DNA of 64,000 nt. It comes from Cephalotrichum gorgonifer. Its lineage: Eukaryota > Ascomycota > Sordariomycetes > Microascales > Microascaceae. Positions 34,788-47,403 of the stretch are shown here, one piece after another; within the stretch, counting starts at the first letter, position 1, and each line of letters begins with the position of its first letter. The DNA is taken from contig ONZQ02000014.1 of assembly GCA_900312665.1 (NCBI GenBank), positions 403,924 through 467,923 on the forward strand, read 5' to 3'. The notes beneath the pieces were generated by a model, which was given only the letters and a program-made list of their open reading frames with translations, had not been told where the DNA came from and made no database searches. Position numbers and translations under genes: made by a program.

Positions 34788-36297
34788 TACTAGGATTGGA
34801 AGTATAATTACAGGACCAGTTCGCCATACAAGCTGAGCAGAAAGTATACGCGTACTCATACTCATAGTACCCATACGTGCTCCATGCCCGGCCTATCTTC
34901 CCTGATAATAATAATGCTTTGTACACGGATTGCCCGCTTTCATACATGCGAACAGTTCGCGCTCGGTAAACTCGGCCGCGGGGCGCAATTTTAAGACGCC
35001 TGATCTTTCCAACTTTTCCTCGTGCCTTCCTCACCCGCGCTATTTCGTAGCTCGCGTACAAGCATACCATTTGGGAATGGTGTCCATCCACCTTTGGCAT
35101 AGGGCGCTTTTGAGTATTCCCCAACTACAACAAGTACAAGGATACATACTTGGACAAGGGCAGAGGATTTTTTTCCTACTTCCCCGACCACAAGAGAGAC
35201 ATCTGACATGTCCATCTCCATCTCCATCGCCCATCTCCACTTTGCCTCCCTTCGCCTGCCTTCCATGCGTTTTCCGAAATAAGATCGTCTGGGACCTTGC
35301 CTTACTTGATCAAGCCTGGGCCCGAACGACGCCCCCCTGTCGGTCCTGGATTCGAAATTATGGCTTGCCCCATTTCCCCTCTCCCGCTCAATTTAGTGGC
35401 TTCTCCGAGCGCCCCCCTTCTTGTATTACAAGTACCATACTTTGGCTGCGGCGATGCTGGGGGTGGTGGAGGTGGTGGTGTGGAAAGCCCCCTTCTCTTG
35501 ACTGGAAAGTAGTGTGCAAGTACCGCCCATGCTATATCCCCGTATCGTACGGGGCCCCACACCCTCGTGCATTGGTACCATTTTTCGTATTGGGTACCTC
35601 ATGGCCTCCACTCTCACCACTCTCACCAGCCGTACCTGGCCATCCCACGATGTACAGCTTGGACGGAGGGCAAGTGACTTCTTAGCGGCTGCCCTGGTAC
35701 ACAGGGGAGACGGGCGCAGACCCCGGCTTGCGGAGGTCGCTTTCTTCCCCATCTTTTTACCCAATCCCATCCAAATGATCCCTGATCGGTGCCCCAGACC
35801 GGGAGTGACCCTGACCCTCTCCTCCTCCTCCACATCCCCCATCCATCCATCCCCATTCCCCAATATCCGGCTCCAGTCTATTTTCCCATAATAACGCCCT
35901 CGGCCCAGTGCTGACATCCGCCCTCCCCCCTTCATTTTCTCTTGCTTCCCGTCTATCCCCGGTGTCGTTCATCCCTTCGACTCCATACATTTTACGCTAG
36001 GTGTTTGTTTCATCTCATCGTCAAAACTTGCTCCAGCTATCTTCGACCCATCCTGGCCAACTGTACTCGTATAGGCGCTTTTATCCTCTTTGCGCCACTC
36101 GCGTGTTTCCTTACCATCCACCACTAACTACTACTACCACCACCGCCACCACCACCCCCTCCCTCCCCGGAAGCTACCTCTTCAGCATCCACCACCACCA
36201 CCCAAGGGAAGGGAGCGTACTCTAAAACTCTCGGAGCAGCCACGATCCACTGTTGCCCACCACGTCGTCCACACAGATCCGCCTCCAAACTAAAATC

Positions 36298-38681
36298 ATG
36301 TCCCCGTCGTCGACGGGCGACTCCCCCCGATCTGCAACCGCCACCTCGACAGCCACCAGATTTTCCATGCCCAGCCAGTCAAGCTTCAGCATGGACATAC
36401 CAGGTACCGCCCTTGGCTCTGCGACGAACGGCTCCCTGAACTCGCTCAAATCACCCACCTCCCTCAAGCAGCGAACGGCGAGCTTCAGCAGGGAAGGCAT
36501 CCTTGGCGCCGCCCAAAGGGCCCGGAACTTGTCGCAGGCGTCCGACTCTCGACCCGAGGGGATGTCGGGCACTAGCCAGGCGAAGTCGCCGAGCGACGAC
36601 GGGCTGATGAACCCCCTCAAGCGACGTAACCCGGACTCTTCCGTCGACTATCCGCGGAGAAGAGCTACAATCGCTGTACGTGGAAAATCTGCCCGGCCCG
36701 AAGCTGTGGCGTTGCTAACCGCGGTTCGTAGTGCGAGGTCTGCCGATCTCGGAAATCACGCTGCGATGGTACGAAGCCGAAGTGCAAGCTCTGCACGGAG
36801 CTCGGCGCCGAATGCGTCTACCGGGAACCCGGAATCAAGCTCGATGCGGGCGACAAGCTAATTCTAGAGCGGCTGAGCCGAATTGAGAGTTTGCTACAGA
36901 TGAACGCGGCTGCGAACCATGCCAACGGATCCATGAACATTGGACACGAATCGCCCCCGATGAGCAATGGAACGGCGCTCAGTGGAGGGGATAACCTAAT
37001 AGTACCGACCGCATCGAACAATTTCGTGTCCGTCATACCGAGCGGAGGCCTCGGCACGTGGACGAGCCCCACGAACATCTCGACGATGCCCAAGGTTCAC
37101 ACTAACGCCGCGCTTCACCTCCTCCAGTGGCCTCTCATCCGCGACCTCGTCTCGAGGCCGTACGACCCCCAGATTCTACTACAGCTCGAGATGTCGCGGG
37201 AGCCGCTGCACTCTCTGACCAAGACGCCCTGCGTCGACCTGTCTAACACCCAGGCCTACATTGAGGCTTACTTCGAGCGCGTCAACGTGTGGTACGCCTG
37301 CGTCAACCCGTTCACCTGGAGGAGCCACTACCGAACAGCGCTGTCGAACGGTTTCCGAGAGGGCCCGGAGAGCTGTATCGTCCTGATTGTTCTCGCCCTT
37401 GGCCAGGCCAGCCTGCGAGGGAGCATTTCGCGCGTCGTGCCCCTGGAGGACCCGCCGGGCCTGCAGTACTTCACGGCCGCCTGGGCTCTGCTTCCGGGCA
37501 TGATGACGTCTAACCATGTCCTGGCCGCGCAGTGCCATCTTCTGGCGGCCGCTTACTTGTTCTACCTGGTGCGGCCGCTCGAGGCGTGGAACTTACTCTG
37601 CACGACCAGCACGAAGCTTCAGCTTCTCCTGATGTCGCCGAACCGTATACCCCCGAGCCAGCGCGAGCTGACGGAGAGGATTTACTGGAATGCTCTACTC
37701 TTCGAAAGCGACCTGCTCGCGGAGCTGGACCTTCCGCACTCGGGCGTCGTACAGTTTGAGGAAAATGTCGGCCTCCCTGGCGGATTCGAGGGGGAGGATA
37801 ACCAGGAAGCTGTCGGGCGCGACGATCTGTGGTACTTCCTCGCCGAGATTGCGCTACGAAGACTGCTCAACCGCGTGAGCCAGCTCATCTACTCGAAGGA
37901 CTCCATGGCCTCGACGACGAGCCTCGAGCCGGTGGTGGCCGAGCTCGACTACCAGCTGACGCAGTGGTACGACTCGCTCCCCATTCCTCTGCAGTTCCCG
38001 TTCACGCGCACGATGCTCGTGGACCCCGTCCAGACGGTTCTACGGTTCCGGTTCTTCGCTTGCCGCACGATCATCTACCGGCCATATATTCTAGCGGTAT
38101 TGGACAATGAGAACGCAGTGCTGGACCCGGCAGTACGCGACAGCTGCCACAAGTGCCTCGAGGCTGCAATTCGCCAGCTAGAGCACATCCAAGCACAGTA
38201 AGTGACACAGACACGGATCTCACCCCCTCTTAACCGCCCCATTCCCCGCGGAACTCATTCATGCATGTTACACGTCCACCCCATATATGCTCACCCCCCC
38301 CCCCCCCTCCCTTTACTTCCCCACCCCCACCCCCACCCCTCCATGTCCGGCTCCTCGTTCTCTATAGTGGGTGAACGGTTTTTTGGGTCGACAATTAAAA
38401 TCTAACTATTTCGCCGCAGTCACGCCGGGCACATGCCCTACCTCTGGCAGGGCGCACTGTCGGTCGTATCGCAGACGCTCTTGGTTATGGGAGCTACTAT
38501 GTCGCCCTCGCTGATGAGCATCCTGATGACTCTCCTGCCCAGCCGCGAGGCGATTGACCACATCATCAACGACGTGATCGTGGAGGTCGAGGGGTATGCA
38601 GTGCTGGCGCCTAGTCTCAGCCTTGCTGCGGAGATCATCAAGGAGGCCGAGGTCAGGAGACGGGCCTTCCTCGCCGCATGA
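36298..38681 (+). CDS. Zn2Cys6 fungal-specific transcription factor
   Basis: Exons 36298-36675, 36732-38197 and 38420-38681 encode 701 residues; the introns are 56 and 222 nt. Residues 1-126 are Ser/Thr-rich and likely disordered. The DNA-binding domain begins exactly at the start of exon 2: C-x2-C-x6-C-x6-C-x2-C-x6-C in CEVCRSRKSRCDGTKPKCKL...C, residues 127-153, preceded by a basic RRR patch. A short dimerisation-type helix follows (KLILERLSRIESLLQ). Residues about 230-560 match the middle homology region of fungal-specific transcription factors (YIEAYFERVNVWYACVNPFT; ILVLALGQASLRG-like helices). Exon 3 carries the C-terminal helices. Intron 1 separates the disordered N-terminus from the first zinc-binding Cys. 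The target genes are unknown; there is no adjacent biosynthetic cluster. It is a nuclear regulator by family. Confidence 0.92.
38294..38307 (+). repeat. Poly-C run inside the last intron
   Basis: A pure C14 tract lies in the 222-nt second intron of the zinc cluster gene, followed by CCCCACCCCCACC. The intron is otherwise long for this window. Confidence 0.85.
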
Positions 38682-41554
38682 GGAGGTTTTGTCTACCTCG
38701 GCACTCAGCCTGATATGACCCCTCGCCCAATTGGGAGTCGCCAATAATTCATTTCAAATCCGTCATCGCCACCGTCACTGGCCGATTCCTATTCCCTTTC
38801 AACAATTCCGCTCGCCCGTCATCTTGTGTCACCCACTTGTTAGTGGTTGGTTGACTTGGCTGCGTGCGGTGTTGTACGACAAAACCGGTACACCTTGCTT
38901 TCGCGGTGCGGACCCGCAGCAGCCCTGGGTACCGGATGGTCCAACCCCCCCTTCAGTTCCTGCGGGTACCGGGGGCGTCGACCTGTGGATGCTACACGTC
39001 GGTTTTTGAACCATCGTAAGATGACATCTACACCACGGGTGATGCGGCGCTCAAGTCACTGGGCTTGTCTCCCTCCGCACTGGCCCAAATACGTTTTACG
39101 ATCATACGTTTTCTTCCCTTCTACGATTATTTTTTACCGACTGGGGGGATCCGGCTATGGTAGCTTCTTTCGGTGGGGCAAATTTGGACAATACGAGCCT
39201 GGCCGTCTTTAACCCTTTCAGGATATGGCGCGGATACTACCTCGGACGGCTTGTTTGGTCGGCCGACGCTTCCACTGGAAAGCATCCCACGCAGGTCCCG
39301 GAACACAGCTGAGCTTGAGGGAGTATCAACCTCGGCCATTGGTCTTTTCGGGTATTACGGTCACCGGATCCCTCCTTAGCCGGCGCTGCCCAACGCCTAG
39401 CCCCGGGCCGTTCGAACATGCCGCCTCCTCGCGGACTGCATATCAGCTGCGCGCCACTGATGCACCTTCTCCCCATCTGCGTTTCTTGGACGTAGGAATG
39501 CAGATGATTGAGGGGTGCAACCGACTCTGGGGCACTGAGTGGCGGCACCAGCGCTCAAATATCCGGCTGAAAGGAAGGATATGGGGGTAGCGACGAGTTT
39601 GTGTACATCTGGCCATGGAGGGGGGGTATCCAAAGTCAATGTGTGAGTAACATCCTTCCTCTTCTATTTCTTGGGTTGTTTCTAACTAATGGCAGCGCTA
39701 CCCGTTAGTGACGCACGAAAATTCCCCCCCCAAAGAGTGCGAGGGCGAGGGGGATGAATCGCAATACACCACAAGCCGGACCCAAACGGGTGGCATTGGC
39801 CCCAACGAAACGCCCCATCCGCGAAACTCCTGGATACCTTTCCTGGCAGTCTCTGATGGCTCGGCCCCACTGCGGGGGACGGATGATCTCAAGCCAGGCT
39901 GGTCAGGCTCAAAATCTGGGGAAAAGAACATACTGGGAAGAAACAAAAAAACAACGCAATCAAACTTTATTCCCCCTCCTTCTTCTCCGCCTCCTTCTTT
40001 TCTCCCCCCTTTTGAGGCCTCTCTGCCTGTTTTCGGGGTTACAATGGAGTTGGGGATTTGTCCCCTTCAAAACGCACAGGCGCAATTCATCGCGCCCCAC
40101 TCCCTTGCGTCTGGTGGAGGAGAAAGACGGGTGTTTGATTGGACTCTGGGCGGGTAATAGAGGGATATCGGGATTTGCGGGCCGATGAGCCGGGTGATGG
40201 ATAGCCGACCAATCAGAGGGTGGGAGGGAGAAACTGTTCTGGGTTGCCCACCACCTCGATTGGGAATGGGAGGGAGGGGTTAGTTTTGCTTGTCGCACTC
40301 TTTTTCATTTGCGGCCTCTCGTTGAGCGAGCGGGCATTTGAAGAAGTGTTGCTGCAATGGGAAGGGGAGAAGGGGGGGCGTGGGAAGAAGGCGTGGAAAC
40401 TGGGAGCATTTTCTGGCGATTCGATTGATTTGTAACAATGAGCAATATACCTCTTTCCCAAACACACACCCTTTGTTCGGTCGGGGTTTCTTTTCTTTCA
40501 TGTCGTCACGATGGTTTATGATGGGATGTGGGATTGGGAGGGCGGGGGCAATTGTGGAGTTCAGTGAATTGAGCCTTTGGGACTGGACACACCTGCTCGT
40601 ATTATTTTTTGGGGAGTCAAGTGGTGTATCTAAGGGAACTGACTTGATGCGATTGTTCAGATATGTCCATGGCCAATTTTGTCGAATTGCGATGATGCCT
40701 GTAGAGGGAGAGATGAGATATGCATGTACTCGCCATGTTTTACTGCACAAGATGCGAGTACCAGATGTACCACGAGGGAGCGCGGTATGTAGTGTGGCAC
40801 TGGAAGTACGTTTGTTCATTTCCTGCCCATGAAGATATTTGACTTTGGTATGTCTGACATTGTCCAAACGGGGGCTCTAGCATTTTTTTTTCCAGGATGG
40901 GGAGGATGAGAAGAGGAAAGATGGAAAATAATGACGTTTACTCCTGCTTCAAGCAAGATATCAAAAAGAACACCGATAGCCTCTTGTTTTCTCTCCGTGT
41001 TCACGAGAAAAGGCTTCTTATTCCGCCCCAGTGAAATATGTGCCCCCAGCGAGGGGTGGGTCTGTAGAAAGTGAATCTATCAAGACATTCGCTCACTTTC
41101 CATGGATACCTTAACCCTCTCTCACTGTATCCTTGATATATCCTAGGGTAGCTGTGGCAAAGGGAGGTTTTTGTCATGTTTTATATCCACCTTGGCTCCT
41201 TTCCTTCGGGTCCCGGACTTTATATCCTGGGAATTCTTCTTTCTATGTATTCGTCTCTCTCACATTTCACGTGGGAGATGATGTTTCTAACGAGTGGAAA
41301 GAGGTAGCTACCCGAGAGAGACGGTTCGTGGGCAACGGAATGCCTGTTTGCATACTCCGGGATATACGGAACCCTGGAAAGCTGCCGTTGCTGTTTAGGG
41401 GGTTTCCCTGTCTACGAAGTCCAGGTACGATAGGGCCTGCCTCCATTGTAGTTGTATATATATGTCGGCGCTCCAGGCACAGGTCCGTGAAAACACCCAT
41501 GGCCAGCCCCCTCTCTGCCTCGGGAGCTGGGACACTGCTTGAGCTACTCTGCTA

Positions 41555-41593
41555 GGGAACAAGAGATCTCGGGAACAAGAGATCTCGGGAACA
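41555..41593 (+). repeat. 16-bp tandem repeat, about 2.4 copies
   Basis: GGGAACAAGAGATCTC occurs twice in tandem, followed by the first seven bases of a third copy. Confidence 0.9.
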
Positions 41594-41733
41594 AAAGGGA
41601 CACAACGGCATCAAGGACCAAGCACCTTCCCTCTGACAGCAAACAGTATCCCCCCCTTCACACCAGGGACATGGGAAGGCACATAGCTGACCATCTCCGT
41701 CCTTTTCTGTATGTCATATAATCAAAGGAAAAT

Positions 41734-41749
41734 GGGGGGGGGGGGGGGG
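41734..41749 (+). repeat. Poly-G run, 16 nt
   Basis: A pure G16 tract in the spacer upstream of the MYND-like gene. Confidence 0.9.
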
Positions 41750-42370
41750 TAAGGAAAGAAAGAAACAAGGAAAGAAAAGTACCAACCCATCTTTCGGCGA
41801 GAGGATGCCTACTGGACCAGGACAGCAAGTCAGGAAACACAGAAAAGGTTGCTGCCCAGAGACCAAGAGCACATAGGCTCAGCGTGTTCCAGCTTCCATG
41901 GCATGCGAGTGGTATAAACTCTTGTTCTAATACCAAAGGGGAAGGGGAAGGAGCGAGGAAGGAAGGAGCGAACCAAGCGAACCCATGCTCCCTATATACT
42001 ACTTCCTTCACTTACCTAGAACATCTTGGAACGCGTTCCGAACCTCTCGGGAATACCTCAAAACATAACATCTCTTTTCAGATCTTGTTGAAGAAAGCCC
42101 TTGCTTATTATTACACATATATGAGTACGTGAAGTAGCATCATCCCCCTATGGTATTCCTAGAGGCACCCAGTTCACTGCCATCGACCACTTATCCACCA
42201 CTTGGGAAGACCTTACACAGTCTCGATAATCAACATCGGACGCGTACCTAGTTGGCTCACGAACCTGTCCAGATCTCTCATGCACAATCACATCACTCAC
42301 GCCTGAGCTCATAAATCAGCTCCAACACACCCTTCCATACTCGGCCTGATCAGGAAGACATAGGAACACG

Positions 42371-43896
42371 ATGCCCCAACCACAGAAGTCCAAGGGAACG
42401 GGAAAGGCAAAGGAAATGGATAAGGCAAAGGAATTGGATAAGGCAAAGGAAATGGATAAGGGAAAGGAAAAGGGTAAGGAAAGGGCTATACTCAAGCCCG
42501 GCGGCATCTGCCTCGGCTGCAGCCGCCTCACGGCCTCTTTCTGCGGCGCCTGCATCCGCGACGGCCGGGACCCGGGGTACACCTACTACTGCAAGAGCAG
42601 TCCCAGGATGGCGGGCCCGGACGGCCATTCCCACATCTGCGAATCGCACTTTATCCGCACGTACCTCGTCCGAGTGGGGCTTCTGGCACGGGGCATGCTG
42701 CTCCGGGGTAGGGTCATCTCGTACAACCAGATGCTGGACGACCTGTCCAAGGGCGAGTTGAAGCCCCAGGGCGACCCCAGACTGAAACCGCCTGCCGGGG
42801 ACCAGAAGCCCATGGAGAACATCCACCCCGCGATGCCGTCCAGTGAACTGCAGTTCTGGATGCTGGGGGACGGGAGGTACCACCTTGAGACTTACTTCTC
42901 CGTGATCTTCACGGAGCTGCTTGCTGGTAAGTCTCTCGGGGACAAGTTCCCTCCCCGAGGTGGGCGTGGCCGGGGCGCTAATGGGTGACCGAACCAGGTC
43001 TTCCCGTAAAGTCCATCGAGTCGGTGACGTACGTCGTTGACCCGAGGTCCGTCTTCCCCAACTACCACAAGTACGTCCAGGGCGACCCCACGCATAGCGT
43101 CTACAGGATCACCCTCGACACCAAGCCCGAGCAGGTCTGGGCCCTCGACCCGTGCGGCGCGCGCATGGCGTACGAGGACATGCTGATGCCGTGGAGCGCC
43201 TTCAAGAAGCGAAAGTGTAGTGCCCCCAACAAGGGAGTTCTGATCGTGCCCAAGGTCGGCAGGGTCGCCGCGGGGATGGGAATATGCAAACACACCCTCG
43301 CCAACCTCCAGACGGACGGTAAGGATAAGGCTGGCGGCAGTGGCGGCGATGACGAAGGAAATTTCGTGGAAGAGCCCCACGTCGAGTGCCTTGCTTTCAG
43401 GGCGTGGATCGACAGCTGGGTCACCCTCCTCCCCGAGGCCTTCGGGGGGTCGATGTTCAATATCGGGACCCTCACGCACGCGGACTTCTGCATCTCCATG
43501 AACGAGTTCCTGGCCATCTTCGGAGCCTACGTGAAGTCCTACCTTCTCGGAACCGCCTATTATACCACCTGGCTGAGGTCATACGGGAGCTACGCCAAGT
43601 GGGCTGAGATGAAGCGGGACGGCCACCCCGAATTCAAAACTGAGAGCTCCGGCGCCAACAAGAAACATGAGGACGACGAGTCCTGCGATGACCTCGACTG
43701 CTGCCACGCCTGCGACTGTGGTTGCCACGACGAGCTCGACAAGGTCATGCTCGAGGTCGAGCAGGAGTGTGCGAATCGGTGGGAGCTTCGTCGCAGTGTC
43801 GAGGAGCAGACAGGACGCTTGGTCGAGGAGCTTTCGGAGCTAGAACTCCTGAAGGCTGTCCAAGTTATCTTGGTTGATAGGGCTGCCAGCCACTAG
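42371..43896 (+). CDS. MYND-like zinc-binding Cys-rich protein, function unknown
   Basis: Two exons (42371-42926 and 42998-43896) with a 71-nt intron (gtaagt...accag) encode 484 residues. Residues 12-37 are a Lys/Glu repeat made by an 18-bp DNA repeat. Residues 47-93 form a possible zinc site: C47-x2-C50, C58-x2-C61, Y-Y-C74, then H86/H88, C90 and H93. The order C-x2-C, C-x2-C, YYC, HxxC resembles a MYND finger but the spacing is not canonical. The middle is a globular region with DGRYHLETYFSVIFTELLAG across the splice and THADFCISMNEFLAIFGAYV. Near 410-425 is a second Cys/His cluster (CDDLDCCHACDCGCHDEL), followed by a heptad-rich helix. It is isolated in a gene-poor tract. I do not recognise it; a protein-interaction role for the finger is inference. 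Confidence 0.75.
42406..42477 (+). repeat. 18-bp in-frame coding repeat, three copies plus a diverged fourth
   Basis: The unit GGCAAAGGAAATGGATAA occurs at 42406, 42424 (one change) and 42442; 42460-42477 is more diverged. Read in the coding frame it gives KAKEMD/KAKELD units. The repeat lies entirely in the N-terminal tail of the MYND-like protein and is expected to vary in copy number. Confidence 0.9.
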
Positions 43897-46800
43897 GGTA
43901 CGAGGGGCGGAGGCAAGGGATTCGATTACCCTGTGTGACCTGCGTGGCGCGTTGGTTCGGCCGTCGTTCTTTGGCACTGGGTTGGAGAGAACTGGAGCTA
44001 ATGTACAATATTCAAACTTGTACTCCGCAAAGGTGTGGCAATGGGCCGTGGGACGGAAGTGAGATCCTAAACGGGATTTGGAGGGCATTGCCCGTTATGG
44101 ATGTCCACCCTCATAGTACTTTCAGTTAGTTTGACGATACTATGCCATAGTCAATGACAATGAGATTTCGCCGAAGCGTGACAAAAAACTTTCCGGAGAT
44201 CCCGTGCAGTCCTCGCTCCAACGTGGAGAAGAGAGGGTGCAACCTGATCATGCAGTTTGCCGAGTCCGGCAACATGTTGTGTCTCGCAAGCACCTTCTGA
44301 GACGCCAAGTGATGGGTCCAAGGCCACGAAAGCCAGGGAGAGCTGGGCAGGGGAGAGAGCTCTACAAGGAAAATCAACTCCAGCAAGGTGCGTCTAAGAG
44401 TCCGACGATAGGACATTCGCGAGGGACCGGGCTGCCTAGTTGAGAGTATCGGGCTACGAGACCGTGTCCGTGATTCTCCCATACGGAGAGCGAGAAGGGT
44501 GGATGATGCCGCAGCCATAAGTGGGTTGACGTCAGGGGTCCGGGGCAGTCGGAATGGGACTGCGTCGATACGGCGCGGGGAGAGACTAGATGGGGCCGTC
44601 GGCATCTCCTTGCCCTCACGGGGAGGGTCAGTCAAGCGCAAGGGTAGGTAACACAACCGTTCTCTACGGCAATGCGAGATGTCAGAAAGTGCAGGAAAGC
44701 AATTCAGTCGGGTGGCACTCGGACCACTGGTGCAACTCTGCCCGAACCTGACCGCAGTTCGTATAAGCCATGCGGCCCGCGCTCTCGCGTGGAGTAGAGA
44801 TGCCGTTTAGAAGCGCCGGATCTTGGGGATGCCAGCCTGGCTGTGCGACGCGGTAATGACAGGAGCCCCATTTCTGGTGGAGAGGCGACGGACGGTACTC
44901 GGAGTACAAGTCTTACTCGTACTACTTGTCCAATGCGTCAGAGGTTGAAGCATGAGAGGGCGGCGCCCCACAGCGGGTCAGGAACTGGTTTGGCGGGGTG
45001 CTGAACGTGTCCCCGCCATAGCCCCATGATGCTGCATTGATTCGTTGAACGCCAGCCACTCGAACCGCCTCGTCAAGGGCATTACTCGTACAAGTAGTCT
45101 TGGACTGAGAGGCTTTTTGTGCCTCGTCGTATTAGCGCTGGAAGCTTTCACGCTTGGCTCGGTTATCCCGCACTTTTCTCCCTCGACTTAGATTTGTTAG
45201 GACAAGGAACGCGGCGGTAATGCAAGTACGCCCAAGCACGGAGTACGACGTGAGGAGAGGAGGGGCTCTTCACGGAGTCATTTTCGCGTAGCAATACTCC
45301 TTACTCCGCATCGCGTGGGGTGCTCCGTGGGGCGACGGGGGACGACGCGCAGTGGTGGTTCGTCAGTCTCGATGCCTGGGTGGAGGTAATTATAAGATTA
45401 CTACATCCGGATCTACTCGTACTTGTGCTCGTAGAGGGATTTGGCCCAACTGGCAAGATATCGAGACATCCGCAGTCGTTGGGCGTTTATGACAACGCCG
45501 TCTTGCGCCGGAAAGTAGATGGGGCCCTGGTTCTGAGGTTTCGCACATGTACAAGTATGGATGGGAAACAGCAAGGATTGTTTGTGTTTAGTTCACATAA
45601 TCTGAGCTCGGGTAAGCTTGTAGCTGCACGTGACGCTGCCTAAGAAGTACAAGTATCCCTAACTTGAATGTGCTCATGATAACTAGCTCCCGCGATTAAA
45701 CTATTTGGTGAGACTTGTGACAAATGCACTTCCAATACTTGTACTAGTAATTACTTGTGGTTTGCCTCCAGTGGACCTTCCATCTTTGCAGCCATACCTA
45801 CCCGCTCGCCGGAAGCTCCTCCTTCCTCACAAGAGTATTGCAGAATAATACTTGTGGCTACATGTAGCTAACAATATGAGGCGTTTGGCGTATTACCCTG
45901 TTGGGCAATTCATTGCACACCGCAATTGATAATTGATAATTGTCCATTTCTGGGCACTACTGCGCATGACCTTGACCTGCACTGTCACATCCTGTTAGGG
46001 ACTGATGGCTGTGGTAATTACTCTGTGGAGGTGGAGAGAGAGGAGGGGCAGACTCGCACTCCCTTCCTAATGGGATATGGATATGCCCAGGGTTCAGCCT
46101 CCTCATTTCCCCTCGTACTTGGAATAGCTGATTCCATCCCAGCCCAGGAGGCCCTGGCGCAGCACAGCACCCAACACTACACGCCGCAGCCTGTGCGGGC
46201 CCTGGTCAGCAGCCATCGCCCCCAGGCCACACACACACACACACACACAGGCAAGACAGACCACGGACCACGGACCACGGACCACGGACCACGGACCACC
46301 ATCCAATCCTCTTCACCATCCATGACTGCAAACGGTTCCCCAGCGGTTGTCTTGCACCCTGTTTCACTCCTCCCGCAGTACCTGGCGTTGGCACGTCTGA
46401 GTCCTTCCCCATCCCGCCTCTGCCTCTGTCGGAAGAACATTACATCTCCCCCCCCGAGACGATCGATCCCACGAAGACGAGGACGAAGACCGGGGACGAA
46501 GGAGGGAGAGCCCCTGTATGACTTGTAGTCCGAGACCGACCGCTTGTTGCTGTTACCCGGCCCCGACCCACTCGCCCCATCTTTGACCACCCACCACCTT
46601 CTACCTAATACCCCTAATCCTTTGGCCTAGCAACCTCAATCCCTCGACGTCGTCACCGCCAACAAGCAACCACGGCCAAGGGACAAACAGACCCACACCA
46701 GGTGACCCCGGTGGACGTGTCAAACGGGGCCCTCGACCGGCCCCGACGACCCCTTTGTTATCCTACCCCCGAAGCTCAACCTGAACAACTACGCAGCATT

Positions 46801-47403
46801 GGCTTCTCGTCCCCTCAAAGCTCCCCGTGTTTACTGAGGGGTTTAGGGAATCCCCTGGTGCGGAAGAAACGAGCTCGAGGTCGACATCGACATTGACATC
46901 GACACCGCCATCGACTCTCCTATCCCCTACCCTACCTCCCTCACATTACTTCCCGTACCCCTCCCCTCTTATCCGGACGTCGATGCCGACCTTTCTGCCC
47001 AATCTTACGAACTGCCTACCTGTCGTTTGGTGAGGCAACTTGGGAGCGGGACATCTCCCGACCTCCTCAACCAGCAGAGCGGCCCCGACTTGTCATATTG
47101 GCCTGTGCCGGTTGCATATAGGGCGAGCGACCCGAACCACCCTACCCTACCTCTCCCACAGGCGAGCGACACCCAGTCGACGGTGTAATAGAAAATTCGA
47201 GAGCGAGTGGCTGGCACCTGCATTCATGCAGTCCATGCGTGTCGAAACCCAACCACTGCTAATGCATGTGCAGCAACCGTCCATCCACTCAGCGTCGTCC
47301 AGCTGTCCAGTCGCTACCGAAAGCCTGAACCCGACACTACGCTTCGCGCCCCCCCCTCACACACAATCGCAGCCCGATCAACCCGCGCCGCCTCTCTCCT
47401 CGC
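43897..47403. other. Intergenic spacer and promoter of the RBR ligase gene
   Basis: This 3.5 kb is rich in TACTTGTAC/TACTCGTAC motifs (44914, 45083, 45088, 45414, 45549, 45647, 45736). It also holds an AC microsatellite at 46228-46248 and a 7-bp array at 46259-46299. An upstream ATG at 47226 opens a short frame that overlaps the RBR start. No supportable gene was seen. Confidence 0.5.
46259..46299 (+). repeat. GACCACG tandem array, five copies plus partial
   Basis: Five perfect 7-bp units are followed by GACCAC. The array sits just after an AC dinucleotide repeat, about 1.1 kb before the RBR start codon. Confidence 0.9.

Larger units (their letters stand above)
26546..36297. other. 9.7 kb gene-free stretch with assembly gap
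   Basis: This is the longest spacer of the window. It contains GT microsatellites flanking an N gap, a CT microsatellite, a TTAGGA array, T- and C-rich tracts and several TAC-NN-GTA motifs (30353, 30398, 30404, 30927, 33389, 33411). Medium ORFs are present on both strands but show neither domains nor coherent splicing. The last 300 bases (CCA/CAC-rich) are the leader of the zinc cluster gene. Confidence 0.5.
38682..42370. other. Intergenic spacer
   Basis: This is 3.7 kb with no supportable gene. It contains a 16-bp direct repeat at 41555-41593 and a G16 run at 41734-41749. Short ORFs are not conserved-looking. Confidence 0.5.

Noticed and set aside
34930..35685. 251-codon plus-strand ORF
   Set aside because: No recognisable domain, no leader or splice context; likely chance openness.
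36298..43896. Possible secondary-metabolite cluster around the zinc cluster regulator
   Set aside because: No synthase, tailoring enzyme or transporter lies nearby; the neighbours are spacer and a MYND-like protein.
45926..46528. 200-codon ORF before the RBR gene
   Set aside because: Its centre is translation of the AC and GACCACG repeats and the rest has no family features.
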